Source: Bacteroidota bacterium
Lineage (GTDB): Bacteria > Bacteroidota > Bacteroidia > Flavobacteriales_D > Crocinitomicaceae
Assembly (NCBI GenBank): GCA_030148165.1
Contig: JASBTZ010000003.1
Location: forward strand, 186,001 to 250,000
Reading direction: 5' to 3'
Length of the DNA stretch: 64,000 nucleotides
Positions 18,795 to 28,050 of this stretch are shown one piece after another. The position numbers and the translations under genes are program-made. Each line of letters begins with the position of its first letter. Position 1 is the first letter of the stretch. The notes beneath the pieces are model-generated. The model saw only the letters and a program-made list of their open reading frames with translations. It was not told the DNA's origin and searched no databases.

Positions 18795-19646
18795 ATGCAG
18801 GAACTTAAACTAATCGAATGTCCGAGAGATGCCATGCAGGGATTGCATGATTTTGTCCCGACTGAAGTAAAGATCGATTACATTAATTCGCTACTTAAAT
18901 GCGGTTTTCACACCATTGATTTTGGAAGCTTCGTTTCTCCGAAAGCTATACCACAGATGAAAGACACAGCGGAAGTATTATCCGGTTTAGACGCATCCGA
19001 CTCGAAGTTACTCGCCATTATTGCTAACGAGCGTGGAGCAAATGATGCTGTGGCATTCGATCGAATTGATTATTTAGGATATCCGTTTTCAGTTTCAGAA
19101 GAATTTCAGAAACGAAATACAAATGCCAGCATCGAAGAATCATTTCACAGAGTAGAGCAGATAAAGGAGATAGCAGACAAACACAATAAAGAATTGGTGT
19201 TATATCTTTCCATGGGCTTTGGTAATCCCTATGGAGAGCCATGGCATCCGGACATCGTTACTTCCTGGGCTGAAAAACTTTACTCGCAACTGGACATTCG
19301 AATTCAGGCATTATCAGACACCATTGGTGCTGCAAACCCTGAGACTGTAAGTGATCTCTTTAATACAATCATTCCAAGTCTTACCGAAGTTGAATTTGGA
19401 GCACATTTACATACGATTCCTGAAAATGCAGCATCCTTAGTGGAAGGCGCATACAATGCAGGTTGTCGACGATTTGATGGTGCCATTAAAGGCTTTGGTG
19501 GTTGTCCAATGGCAAAAGACGATCTGACCGGCAACATGCCGACAGAGCGGATGCTTTATTGGTTTGAAGCAAATAAGATCGAAACAGGAATTAATATGGA
19601 TCAATTCAATGAATCCATGAATAAATCACTACAAGTTTTTCCGTAA
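18795..19646 (+). CDS. Hydroxymethylglutaryl-CoA lyase
   Basis: Cleaves HMG-CoA to acetyl-CoA and acetoacetate at the end of leucine breakdown. The TIM-barrel enzyme shows the substrate and metal-binding ECPRDAMQG near the N-terminus, LSDTIGAANP, the metal-binding HLHT, and the Cys loop GGCPMAKDDLTGN near residue 240. The usual EVGPRDG is here ECPRDAM, a small departure. It lies 18 bp after pyrD. A lipoprotein gene follows after 3 bp, but relatedness in function is unlikely. Confidence 0.92.
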   Translation: MQELKLIECPRDAMQGLHDFVPTEVKIDYINSLLKCGFHTIDFGSFVSPKAIPQMKDTAEVLSGLDASDSKLLAIIANERGANDAVAFDRIDYLGYPFSVSEEFQKRNTNASIEESFHRVEQIKEIADKHNKELVLYLSMGFGNPYGEPWHPDIVTSWAEKLYSQLDIRIQALSDTIGAANPETVSDLFNTIIPSLTEVEFGAHLHTIPENAASLVEGAYNAGCRRFDGAIKGFGGCPMAKDDLTGNMPTERMLYWFEANKIETGINMDQFNESMNKSLQVFP

Positions 19647-19649
19647 CGA

Positions 19650-20333
19650 ATGAATAAAATGACATTAATACCTTATATGAAAGCTTATTTCGTTTTATTT
19701 CTGCTCATTCTTGTTTCATGTGGTGAAGAAGAAAAGCCTGATAATGGTTGGGATGTTGATAACGGATCTGATTTTCAACAGATCGAACAGCTTTTTGAAG
19801 GGGATAAGTTTGAAAACCCTGATCACCTGATGCTTTTGGAGGAATTAGATATTTGCAACATGAATCTAAACGATAGCACGTCAACCGTTGCTAAATGTAG
19901 CCCGGACAACTTCAAAATTGAAGCTATAAGTACAGAGAAGGAAGTAAAAAATGCTTTCCTTCTTTACACAGCATCAGAAATTCAATTGAGAGGTCACCCG
20001 CTTCCATTGCCGATTCGGCACATTATGGTCTTTGAACGTGAGAACGGAAAATTGATCCGTACGAATGGATTCAGAGGTGAATTGGTTGAAACAAGAAATT
20101 CAAAAGGACCTTACAAGGACTTATTGATAGCGTATTACGTTAAGCGAGATGATACCGTGTTCTTATGTTTATATAAATGGCGCAACGGTAAATACAGCTT
20201 TGAAAGGGTTGAAGGATTAGACTGGGGAGAGGGAATGAAACCGTTAAAACCTGAATTGCAAGACTCCATGAACACGGATATCCACAACACAATAATGGAA
20301 AGCAAGCTTGAGTTTGGACAATCTTTTGATTAA
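19650..20333 (+). CDS. Lipoprotein of unknown function
   Basis: The leader ends in LILVSC with a Cys lipobox followed by an acidic stretch (GEEEKPDNG). The start is 19650 or the later ATG at 19677, which would give a more usual leader length. The rest (about 195 residues) alternates strand-like segments such as HIMVFERENGKLIRTNGF and DDTVFLCLYKWRNGKYSFER, which could form beta propeller-like or WG-type repeats. The next small lipoprotein gene overlaps its end by 26 bp. Confidence 0.6.
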   Translation: MNKMTLIPYMKAYFVLFLLILVSCGEEEKPDNGWDVDNGSDFQQIEQLFEGDKFENPDHLMLLEELDICNMNLNDSTSTVAKCSPDNFKIEAISTEKEVKNAFLLYTASEIQLRGHPLPLPIRHIMVFERENGKLIRTNGFRGELVETRNSKGPYKDLLIAYYVKRDDTVFLCLYKWRNGKYSFERVEGLDWGEGMKPLKPELQDSMNTDIHNTIMESKLEFGQSFD

Positions 20334-20757
20334 ATATCTGGCAGTAGTTCTACTGTTTACCTCGTGTACCTACGGTTACAACATGAAAGATGTTGATACT
20401 GCCACAACCTTGCATGACATGAATAGCAAGGTTTGGATTATTGATAAACAATATGTTTCCGGGATCAATATTGCTCCGGTTCGGAAACGAATGAAAGATG
20501 TGCTTGTATTTTACTCTAGCGGAACGTTTTTCTTACAAAACATCCAAAATTTAGATGAGCCGGGAGGCAGAAGGGGGAAGTATTTCTATAGCTCTGAGAA
20601 AAAGGTGCTCAATATGGACTTCTACGGCGATGAGAATGCAGAGAGTTGGGAGTTGCACCTAAAAGACATTTCACCCGATAGCATATTAATGGATCGCGTT
20701 TCAAAGGATGAAAAAGAGCAGTATAGCATACTTCTAAAGCCTTTTCCTAAGCTCTAA
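20308..20757 (+). CDS. Small lipoprotein, TTG start, overlapping its upstream neighbour
   Basis: The only starts that retain the signal peptide are TTG codons at 20308 or 20314, inside the end of the preceding gene. The leader has a lipobox (LLFTSC). The mature 130 residues include KVWIIDKQYVSG, DVLVFYSSGTFF and LNMDFYGDENAESWELHL, which looks like a lipocalin-like or small beta-barrel fold. The 3' end overlaps the convergent T9SS gene by 4 bp. Function is unknown. Confidence 0.55.
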   Translation: MSLDNLLIKYLAVVLLFTSCTYGYNMKDVDTATTLHDMNSKVWIIDKQYVSGINIAPVRKRMKDVLVFYSSGTFFLQNIQNLDEPGGRRGKYFYSSEKKVLNMDFYGDENAESWELHLKDISPDSILMDRVSKDEKEQYSILLKPFPKL

Positions 20758-21551
20758 CGCTTGATTAGCTTCTTGCTGAAGCTTCCCCTGTCCGTGGTGA
20801 CGATAAGATAATACGCCCCCGATTCCAGATCAGGCGTATTGATCACTGAATTTGTTGACACTTTAACCAGCTGTCCATCCAGTGCAAATAAGCGGGCTTC
20901 TTGCAGATCATCACAAATAATCGTGATCTCACTATCGAAAGGATTCTGCTTGACAAAAAAGGCTGAAGTATATTCTTCCAGCCCAACCGGATCTTCAATT
21001 TCAACGCTAATGTCGTCCAGATAAAGCTTAAACCCATCGTAGGTGGTATTTCTGAAAGCGATGTATACCGTTTCGTTATCGAATCCATCTTCACTGAGGT
21101 TCACCGAATGTGCATTCCAGTCAGCCGATTCAATGATTACCGTATAAACCGTATCGAAGCTTGCGGTCTGTGTATCCGTCTTGGAAACAAGGACCTGATA
21201 TCCATCCGGAAATGATGCATCATGTGATTTACCTTCCCAATACAGGAAATTACCGTATTGTCCAAGCACGATCGGTGGAGTGATGATCCATCTGTCAGCA
21301 AAACCTGCGGGATCGAAGTAGGAGGTAGAGCCAACGACGGTATCCGTATAAGTCGAATCGTCGGGATCAACAAGTGATATCCAGGCAGGTGCAAATTCTG
21401 AGACACTGGCATGAGGAGTTAAGCCGTCATTGTCAATCAGCGTATAGCTGACAGGTATTCCCGATTGAAAATCTTCTGAATAGACCACTGTTTGCGCCGA
21501 TGCGTTCAGTGATAATAATGTGCAAACAATAATCCAAATGCCGTTTCTCAT
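20754..21551 (-). CDS. Secreted choice-of-anchor J domain protein with T9SS tail
   Basis: A signal peptide ends NASAQ. The body is a jelly-roll domain seen in choice-of-anchor J (cleaved adhesin-like) proteins: VVYSEDFQSGIPVSYTLID, then FADRWIITPPIVL, FLYWEGKSHDA and FKLYLDDISVEI. The tail is a short type A sorting domain (FVKQNPFDSEITII, SGAYYLIVTTDRGSFSKKLI). It probably binds carbohydrate or acts as an adhesin on the cell surface. Confidence 0.8.
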   Translation of the reverse strand: MRNGIWIIVCTLLSLNASAQTVVYSEDFQSGIPVSYTLIDNDGLTPHASVSEFAPAWISLVDPDDSTYTDTVVGSTSYFDPAGFADRWIITPPIVLGQYGNFLYWEGKSHDASFPDGYQVLVSKTDTQTASFDTVYTVIIESADWNAHSVNLSEDGFDNETVYIAFRNTTYDGFKLYLDDISVEIEDPVGLEEYTSAFFVKQNPFDSEITIICDDLQEARLFALDGQLVKVSTNSVINTPDLESGAYYLIVTTDRGSFSKKLIKR

Positions 21552-21573
21552 GTTGTAAAATTACTCTTTTTCC

Positions 21574-22038
21574 TTATTCAGCCAATGCTACCAGAATATC
21601 TTTGTATTCCTGATAGAATGTATCGAAGGCTATTATTTTTTCTTTTAAGTACGCTGTTATCTTATCCAGATCCTCATTTTTAAAGAAGTTCAGTGAAGCA
21701 TCTTCCCAGTATATGCGGGAAACCTGTCTGCCATTAAAATAACGATCTTCCTCATTCCAGCCCGAGGCTTCGCCAACTTCATCTTCCATAACACGCTTCA
21801 GCTCTGTCATCTGTTCCCACAATATGGAACGGATTCCATCATCTTTTGGTTGAATATCAAAGCACAAACGAGCCCCTTCGCTGTCTGCTTCCAGCCGTAT
21901 ATAGACGTCCTTCACGTCAGAGGGGTAGTTGATCCAATTAATTGCCCGGCCGTTCGACGACTTGATCGAATTCATTTCTTTCTTAAAAGCTGTCCAGAAA
22001 CGCGTGTTTCGTTCTTTTCTCTCTTCTTTGCTGAGCAT
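21574..22038 (-). CDS. DUF4268-type small protein
   Basis: This 154-residue soluble protein has the DUF4268 landmarks: NTRFWTAFKKEMN, VYIRLEADSEGARLCFDIQP, RYFNGRQVSRIYWE and AYLKEKIIAFDTFYQEYKDI. The family is common in Bacteroidota and is sometimes attached to nuclease or restriction-like proteins. Function is unproven. It lies 22 bp upstream of the T9SS gene start and may be co-transcribed. Confidence 0.75.
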   Translation of the reverse strand: MLSKEERKERNTRFWTAFKKEMNSIKSSNGRAINWINYPSDVKDVYIRLEADSEGARLCFDIQPKDDGIRSILWEQMTELKRVMEDEVGEASGWNEEDRYFNGRQVSRIYWEDASLNFFKNEDLDKITAYLKEKIIAFDTFYQEYKDILVALAE

Positions 22039-22130
22039 GCGGCAAAATTAACAGATTAGCCCTTGCCTCTGTAACGGAAGTCACTTTAACTTGCTAATAA
22101 ATGTTTAAATTCGAAGAAAATCAATCAATC

Positions 22131-22550
22131 ATGAAGAATATAGGATTTATTTTGGCGGGACTTCTTCTAAGCATTTCCTGCTCGGAGGCACAACCGGGAA
22201 ACAGTGTAGCTGAAAACAGTGAGCCAGTCGCTGTGCAACAGGATGAAACGATCAATCGTGTACTTAGCGCGAGCGAGTTCAAGGAAAAACTGAGTATGGA
22301 AGATCGTCAATTAATTGACGTGCGTACGGATGGAGAGTATTCCGCTGGAAAGATAGCAGATGCAGAGAACATTGACTTCTATGCTGAAGATTTTAAAGAT
22401 CAGATGGCAAAGCTGGACAAAGACAAGCCTGTAATGCTTTATTGTCATTCAGGTGGACGAAGCGGAAAAGCTGCCCGCATGCTAAAAGACATGGGCTTCA
22501 AAGAAGTGTACGACCTCAAAGGCGGATACAGCCGTTGGCCTGATAAATAG
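22131..22550 (+). CDS. Rhodanese-domain lipoprotein
   Basis: Starting at the ATG at 22131, the leader ends in LLSISC, a lipobox, so the rhodanese domain should face the periplasm or surface. The single domain shows LIDVRTDGEYSAGKIADAEN and the active-site loop YCHSGGRSGKAA with the catalytic Cys. The C-terminus ends DLKGGYSRWPDK. It should transfer sulfur or act in thiol redox; the substrate is unknown. An ATG 10 codons earlier (22101) would extend the leader with a charged segment and is less likely. Confidence 0.88.
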   Translation: MKNIGFILAGLLLSISCSEAQPGNSVAENSEPVAVQQDETINRVLSASEFKEKLSMEDRQLIDVRTDGEYSAGKIADAENIDFYAEDFKDQMAKLDKDKPVMLYCHSGGRSGKAARMLKDMGFKEVYDLKGGYSRWPDK

Positions 22551-22577
22551 TATTTAGCTGAGCGGAAGCTACTATTT
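22545..22577. terminator. Shared bidirectional stem-loop between convergent genes
   Basis: An inverted repeat AAATAG...TAGCT with AGCTA...CTATTT spans the stops of the rhodanese gene and the convergent T9SS gene. It has T-rich flanks on both strands, so it can end transcription both ways. Confidence 0.6.
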
Positions 22578-24326
22578 CTTCAGGAACTTTCGCTCAGTTT
22601 TCACTCCATTATCTCCTTGTAATACAACAAGATAGGCTCCGGCGCTTAAATCATCAATGTCAATTGATTTGACATGCTCCTGATGTAAATCGATCTCTTT
22701 TAGAATTCTTCCTGACATATCCATAACCTGAAGTGAACCAGTCATGTCTGAATTGATAGAAATCAAAAGCTGGTCAGTCGCAGGATTTGGATAAAGATTC
22801 AATTCAGGAATTTCAACTTCATCGATACCGACAACTACCTCAAATACTTTTAAAGATGTGGCAGGCGTAATGTTTGTTCCAAAACCTAGTGCGTAGAACC
22901 CGGTGTTATCTGCAACCGGAACCATTGGTTGTAAGTAGTGATTCACATTGCGCGTATAGTCCATTCGGGTATCGAATCCGATATAAACGCTACCATTCGT
23001 ATTCTGCAAGCATGCCAGGAAACGTTGATTGTCTTCAAATTGAACCGGGAAATCAAGGGCTCCATAAACCACACTGTCCTGTAAATCGGCAGGGTAGTAG
23101 TAGTATCCAAATCCAAGCGTAGTTAATGCTGCAAAGTCGAGATTCGGATCATTGAGATCCGTGAACACATCTTCCCAGCGATAGATTGTCATCGCCATTT
23201 CTTCTCCCGCCAGACTTACGCCTGACTGATAACCGGTTACTGCTGAGAAATACATTCCTTCAACAGCGATACGGCTTCCGTTTGGATTATCATAAACAAG
23301 ACAGGTTGTGTTTTCAGCCTGACCAGCCCGATAGTTCGCATTATTCACAGGAAGCATCGTGTTCTCATCAATTGGTCCATAGGAAAATATGGTATCGGAC
23401 ACAAAGAACTTGTAGCTCAGACTATTGTCGTAATCAGCCTCGTCTGTGGTTCCAATGTCCACGTCATAGGTAAGTGTATACATCCCTGTTGGATAAGAGC
23501 CCTGAGAATAGGCCGCCATGTTGTTTGTTCCACCTGTAAATACATCTACAGAATCACCCGGAGCAATCGTAAACGGACCAGCCGTTTCTGTCCATGTTCC
23601 CGCAGGACCATTAACCGTTGCGGTAATGTTCACGTTATTCTGTACATTGATTCCATAGTTATAAATCTGTGTGCCGACATCAAAACCAAACTCTGTCGCA
23701 GAGGTCGCTGTAGACGCAGGTGTAGCTGTTTGAACAGGACCGAGGGTCGTTTCATCAATAATGCCCACATCATCGTTATAAAGGCCTAGTTTATTGCCGA
23801 TAAAGGCAATCACATCTTCACCGTTATCCAGTTTTTGACGAATGATCTCGCCATCCGTCTTGGAAATAAAAGCAAATGGAATACTCGTTAAGGGACCATC
23901 TGTTGTTCCGGGAACATTGATTAAAGCATCCTCACGATTAACCATGATCACACCTACAGCACCTGCCTGCTCTGCCATAAGGACTTTTGTTCCGTACCAA
24001 CAAACATTTGAAGATACACCGTCGTATCGATAAACAAAGGCGATTTTACCTGTCAAATCATTTATCAAAGTATTACAGCCCTCATTCGCGAATGGAACAC
24101 CTTGTGCATTGATACCCGGAGTACCATCATCTACGATCATAACCGTGTCAAGTACAGCGTCTGCCGGATTCAATAGATTGGGTAGTCCCCAATTCGTCCC
24201 GTCACCATTGCTGGTAAAGTCATATCCTCCTGCGATAGAGGCAGGCTCGATAATACTAAATGATACCTGTGAAAATGCTTGTCCGACTAGCATCATCGTT
24301 AAAGCTGAAAGTAGAAGTGTTCTCAT
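22572..24326 (-). CDS. Secreted PA-domain protein with T9SS sorting tail
   Basis: The ATG at 24326 gives the signal peptide MRTLLLSALTMMLVG. A PA (protease-associated) domain lies near residues 85-190 (KIAFVYRYDGVSSNVCWYGT, AEQAGAVGVIMVN). A beta-sandwich region and the sorting domain follow (LNLYPNPATDQLLI to LQGDNGVKTERKFLKK). No protease catalytic motif is present, so the PA domain probably binds protein or carbohydrate. An in-frame TTG two codons upstream is a weaker start. Confidence 0.85.
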   Translation of the reverse strand: MRTLLLSALTMMLVGQAFSQVSFSIIEPASIAGGYDFTSNGDGTNWGLPNLLNPADAVLDTVMIVDDGTPGINAQGVPFANEGCNTLINDLTGKIAFVYRYDGVSSNVCWYGTKVLMAEQAGAVGVIMVNREDALINVPGTTDGPLTSIPFAFISKTDGEIIRQKLDNGEDVIAFIGNKLGLYNDDVGIIDETTLGPVQTATPASTATSATEFGFDVGTQIYNYGINVQNNVNITATVNGPAGTWTETAGPFTIAPGDSVDVFTGGTNNMAAYSQGSYPTGMYTLTYDVDIGTTDEADYDNSLSYKFFVSDTIFSYGPIDENTMLPVNNANYRAGQAENTTCLVYDNPNGSRIAVEGMYFSAVTGYQSGVSLAGEEMAMTIYRWEDVFTDLNDPNLDFAALTTLGFGYYYYPADLQDSVVYGALDFPVQFEDNQRFLACLQNTNGSVYIGFDTRMDYTRNVNHYLQPMVPVADNTGFYALGFGTNITPATSLKVFEVVVGIDEVEIPELNLYPNPATDQLLISINSDMTGSLQVMDMSGRILKEIDLHQEHVKSIDIDDLSAGAYLVVLQGDNGVKTERKFLKK

Positions 24327-24375
24327 AGTCAATAATTTGTATGCAATTTACATTTTTTATATCATATGGGATGTG

Positions 24376-24383
24376 TAATTTTG
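24376..24383 (+). promoter_or_regulatory. -7 promoter box for the cytochrome P450 gene
   Basis: TAATTTTG matches TAnnTTTG and ends 4 bases before the ATG, so the transcript would be nearly leaderless. The divergent T9SS gene starts 49 bp away on the other strand. Confidence 0.4.
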
Positions 24384-24387
24384 TGCC

Positions 24388-25779
24388 ATGGCTATTACTG
24401 TTAAGGATCTTCCAGGACCTAAAGGAGCAATACGAAATGTTAGCAAGCTCAAGCTTGACGACCTGCACAACGTGGTGGGGGAAATGGCTAAAGAGTACGG
24501 TGGCGTTTACAAATTGAAATTACCACTGGGTACTATCGTAGTAATCACCGATCCTGATATCAATAATGAGATACTCCAACGTCGTCCCGATGAATTTATC
24601 CGAATGGTTAAAATGGATCAGGTTATTCGCCGAAATGATCTGCATGGCGTGTTCAATGCTGAAGGAGATGACTGGAAAATGCACCGCGACATCGTTGCAA
24701 GAGGACTGGACGTGAAGCATCAGATTCACTTTTATCCGCACATCAAGCATGTAACCGAACGACTTTACAACAAGTGGGAGAAAGACGCTGAATCAGGAAA
24801 TGTGATTAATATCCAGCAGGACTTGCTTCGTTTTACAGTAGATGTGACAACCTATCTGGCATTCGGTCACGATATGAACACCATGGAAGAGCATGGAGGT
24901 GTGATTCAGGATCATTTGGAGAAGATATTCCCAATGATCTTCAAACGGATCAATATGCCAATTCCCTGGTACAGATTTATTCGCAGCAAGGCCGATCGTG
25001 AATTTGATCATTCTGTGGAGGAGATCAAGAAGGTGTTGGATACATTTATCGAAAACGGTAGAAAGCAGCTTAGAGAGAACCCAGAGCTGCGTGAGAAGCC
25101 TGAAAATGCCCTTCAAGCTATTCTGGTTGCAGCAGAGGAACACGAAAACTTTGGTGATGTTGAGATCAAAGGAAACTTAATGACCTTGTTACTCGCAGGT
25201 GAAGATACAACTGCTCATACACTCGCATGGGGAATCTACCTGATGTCACAGCACGAAGAAGTCGTTGATGAAATTCGAAAAGAAGCAGATGAAATTCTGG
25301 GTGATAATCGTTGGATGCAGGAGTACTCGAATCACACCAAGCTGAAATATATTGAATCCGTGGGAAATGAGATTATGCGCTTAAAGCCGGTAGCACCACT
25401 CATGCTGAATGAACCTACTGCTGACACACAAGTAAGGGAATACATCTTTCCGAAAGGGACACATTTGATGATGCAAACGCGAATCGCTGCAACCGATGAC
25501 AAAAACTTTAGCAACGGTATGGAATTCAATCCCGGACGCTGGATGGCTGCAACTAAATGTCCGGTTCACAATCCGAAAGCAATGATGCCATTCGGAGGCG
25601 GACCACGTTATTGTCCCGGAAGAAACCTGGCACTGCTTGAGATCAAAGTTGTGCTGTCTATGCTTTACAAGAACTTCGATGTAGAGCTTTTAACTCCCTA
25701 TGAGGAGGTTAAAGAGATCATGGCCTTCACAATGATGGCGAGTGATTACGAAGTGAAATTGAAAAAACGAACAAACTAA
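24388..25779 (+). CDS. Cytochrome P450 monooxygenase
   Basis: At 463 residues this is full length. The oxygen-binding I-helix is LLLAGEDTTAHTLAWG near residue 270, the K-helix ExxR is EIMRLKPVAP near residue 334, and the haem loop is PFGGGPRYCPGRNLALLE with the Cys ligand near residue 409. There is no N-terminal TM anchor, so it is soluble. No ferredoxin or reductase gene is adjacent, so redox partners come from elsewhere. The next gene follows after 11 bp and may be in the same transcript. The substrate cannot be inferred. Confidence 0.96.
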   Translation: MAITVKDLPGPKGAIRNVSKLKLDDLHNVVGEMAKEYGGVYKLKLPLGTIVVITDPDINNEILQRRPDEFIRMVKMDQVIRRNDLHGVFNAEGDDWKMHRDIVARGLDVKHQIHFYPHIKHVTERLYNKWEKDAESGNVINIQQDLLRFTVDVTTYLAFGHDMNTMEEHGGVIQDHLEKIFPMIFKRINMPIPWYRFIRSKADREFDHSVEEIKKVLDTFIENGRKQLRENPELREKPENALQAILVAAEEHENFGDVEIKGNLMTLLLAGEDTTAHTLAWGIYLMSQHEEVVDEIRKEADEILGDNRWMQEYSNHTKLKYIESVGNEIMRLKPVAPLMLNEPTADTQVREYIFPKGTHLMMQTRIAATDDKNFSNGMEFNPGRWMAATKCPVHNPKAMMPFGGGPRYCPGRNLALLEIKVVLSMLYKNFDVELLTPYEEVKEIMAFTMMASDYEVKLKKRTN

Positions 25780-25790
25780 AAACAACAAAC

Positions 25791-26483
25791 ATGAAGACTT
25801 TATTAACGCTGATTCTGATCGCATTAACAACGGTAGGATTCTCTCAGACAGATTGCAAACCATATGTTCCAATTGAAAAAGGAACTCAATGGGAAGTGAC
25901 ATCCTACGATAAAAAGGACAAAGTTACGGGGCGCACGGTATATGAATTACTTGACCTCGTTGAAGGAGACGCTAAATCTACTTTCTCGATCAAGGCGATG
26001 CAATACGACGACAAGGATGAATTGATCTACACCAACGAATTCGAAGCGTGGTGTGAGAACGGTAAGTTCCAGATTGACATGGCTTATATGATCAATGGTG
26101 AACAAATGCAGGCGTATGAGTCCATGGACGTAGAAGTTGACGCGACAAAATTTGAAGTGCCAACACTGGATGAACCGGCTGGAACAGCTTTGCCAGACGG
26201 AGAGGTAACCGTGACCGTTAGATCCAGTGGTGTTCAGATGTTCAAAATGACAGTGGAAGTGGTAGATAGGCTGATCGAAGGAAGAGAGACTCAAACAACT
26301 GATGCCGGAACCTTTGATTGCGTTGTGTTTAGTCAGACGGTGAAAACCAGAATGATTGTAAAGGTTGAAGGAAGCTCCAAAGAATGGTATGCCGAAAATG
26401 TAGGTGTGGTACGATCTGAGAGCTACAACAAGAAAGGAAATCTGACGGGCTATAATGTATTAACATCCATTACAGCGCCTTAA
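25791..26483 (+). CDS. Secreted TapB/DUF3108-like protein
   Basis: A signal peptide ends VGFSQ. The 210-residue mature part has a curved beta-sheet pattern with YVPIEKGTQWEVTSYDKKDK, ESMDVEVDATKFEVP, GTFDCVVFSQTVKTRM and SSKEWYAENVGVVRSESYN. The last is a conserved landmark of the TapB/DUF3108-like family (W-x-A-x-x-VGVVR). Members are thought to bind lipid or a surface ligand. Its position 11 bp behind the P450 is suggestive of a joint role, but that is inference. Confidence 0.7.
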   Translation: MKTLLTLILIALTTVGFSQTDCKPYVPIEKGTQWEVTSYDKKDKVTGRTVYELLDLVEGDAKSTFSIKAMQYDDKDELIYTNEFEAWCENGKFQIDMAYMINGEQMQAYESMDVEVDATKFEVPTLDEPAGTALPDGEVTVTVRSSGVQMFKMTVEVVDRLIEGRETQTTDAGTFDCVVFSQTVKTRMIVKVEGSSKEWYAENVGVVRSESYNKKGNLTGYNVLTSITAP

Positions 26484-26956
26484 AAATCATCCAGCAGGTC
26501 TCCTGCCACCATTTTTCTAGTTTCCTTTTTATTGGCTCTGGCTACATAAACCAGGTTCCAAATGGTGAATCCTAGATAAGCTATAACGGATAATAGCGAA
26601 ACATAATAGCCTAGTTGAAGATCTATGTTTCTATGGGAACCAAACAAACTAAATGTCAATCCCATACCTAAAAGTGGCATGTAGACCAGTAGACCGAAAG
26701 CGAGAACAAGTCCAATGATTCCTGTTGCAATATTTCTGATCGCCAATACAATAGCAGAGATCAACAACATAATTCCCACAACAAAATAAACACCCTCATA
26801 TGCCAATCCGGATTCGAGTAGACCCGTTTCTACGAGCGTATGGCTCTTAAATATTCCTCCGGAATACAGATCGAATTTAGTCCACGGAAGAAAAAGTGAA
26901 CCGATCACCATCCCAAGACAGATGTAATGATAAATAGGTATACGCTTTTTCATCAT
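26480..26956 (-). CDS. Small four-TM membrane protein with C-terminal LLDDF tail
   Basis: Four TM helices are predicted in 158 residues, with a short extracytoplasmic loop after TM1 (LFLPWTKFDLYSGGIFKSH) and a cytoplasmic basic tail (ARANKKETRK). It ends in GDLLDDF. The tail resembles that of six other small membrane proteins between 31.7 and 36.7 kb. No catalytic motif is visible and the function is unknown. Its end overlaps the upstream convergent gene by 4 bp. Confidence 0.65.
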   Translation of the reverse strand: MMKKRIPIYHYICLGMVIGSLFLPWTKFDLYSGGIFKSHTLVETGLLESGLAYEGVYFVVGIMLLISAIVLAIRNIATGIIGLVLAFGLLVYMPLLGMGLTFSLFGSHRNIDLQLGYYVSLLSVIAYLGFTIWNLVYVARANKKETRKMVAGDLLDDF

Positions 26957-27021
26957 AGTTTATTAGCTTTGAAGGCCTTTAGAAAATTCAAGCTAAACAA
27001 ATTACATCAAACTACACGTTA

Positions 27022-27528
27022 ATGAATACTAAAATTTACGCTCGCTTCCTTATGATCGTGTCGGTCGTATATCTCGTTTCTTCCTGTGCGACGAACCTGC
27101 CTTATAAGATCTACAAAGAGACGCAAAAAGAGAAGGACTTCTTTATTCAGGTAAAAGGAGTAGAGCGGGCTAAGCTCGGAGAAATATTAGTTGAAGTAGA
27201 CGGCAATGTCAGTAGTTACGAGCGTCGCGAACCTCAATTGGGACATGAATACATCCTACTCACGCTGAATATCGTAAGTAATTCTGAGTTACTGATTGAG
27301 CTTGACAAAAAAGACTTCATTCTTTTCGATTCACAGCGAGGCATCGAATACAAAGCGGAAGAAGTGATCACCAAAAAAGTGCTTCCGGCATACAACAATG
27401 TTAAGCTGGAAATTCATTATCAGGGCTTTGCGGGAACGGTTCCGGATGAATTCATTTACAAAGGTACACACTACCGAATCCTCACTAAAGAAAGTGTGGA
27501 CAAAGAAAATGCAAAGCTAGAAGGTTAG
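27022..27528 (+). CDS. Lipoprotein of unknown function
   Basis: The leader ends LVSSCAT with a lipobox. The mature 145-residue part looks like a DUF4352-type immunoglobulin-like domain, with LGHEYILLTLNIVSNSELLI and KLEIHYQGFAGTVPDEFIYK. Such domains are extracellular and usually bind partners rather than catalyse. It is divergent from the membrane protein at 26480 and overlaps the next convergent gene by 4 bp. Confidence 0.6.
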   Translation: MNTKIYARFLMIVSVVYLVSSCATNLPYKIYKETQKEKDFFIQVKGVERAKLGEILVEVDGNVSSYERREPQLGHEYILLTLNIVSNSELLIELDKKDFILFDSQRGIEYKAEEVITKKVLPAYNNVKLEIHYQGFAGTVPDEFIYKGTHYRILTKESVDKENAKLEG

Positions 27529-28049
27529 AGGCCAACTGTGTTCGGTAAATCCGGATAAGGGATAAACGATTCGATTACTAATCCGACTCCATCGCTGCTC
27601 ATCATGGAAAGTGTTATCACAATAGCAGAGACGGTTACCGCCACACCAATGTTGTTATTCTGAATTTCCTCTGCTTCATTCATTGGTGTCATCGCACTAT
27701 AGATCTTTATTCCCACCAGACAGATGACCATCGCAAATATGTATGCGATAGCTATATACAATCCTCCGTAAAGGATGAAATTAACGACCAGCTTTGCCTG
27801 GCTGATATCCGTGTTGCTCAGTATTCGATACGAATCGATGATTGGTTGAAGTACACCAGAAACAATATATCCAACCGAGAAAAGCACCGATCCTAACAGG
27901 ATGTTATAAGCCGTGTTCTTTTCATCGATCATCAAACGCTTCCGTCCGTAAACCCGAACAAGTCGATAGGTGATAAACAGGATAACGATCCCGCAGCTCA
28001 ATGAGCTCAAAATTTCTACCAGTCCAATTAATGCAATTCTTTCATTCAT
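27525..28049 (-). CDS. DUF350-like multi-TM membrane protein
   Basis: The protein has about four to five TM segments in 174 residues, ending in a repeat-like half (NNIGVAVTVSAIVITLSMMS) typical of DUF350. Family members often accompany transglutaminase-like or spermidine-synthase proteins. Here a transglutaminase-like gene lies directly upstream with a 1-bp gap, matching that association. Function is unknown. Confidence 0.55.
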   Translation of the reverse strand: MNERIALIGLVEILSSLSCGIVILFITYRLVRVYGRKRLMIDEKNTAYNILLGSVLFSVGYIVSGVLQPIIDSYRILSNTDISQAKLVVNFILYGGLYIAIAYIFAMVICLVGIKIYSAMTPMNEAEEIQNNNIGVAVTVSAIVITLSMMSSDGVGLVIESFIPYPDLPNTVGL

Positions 28050-28050
28050 A

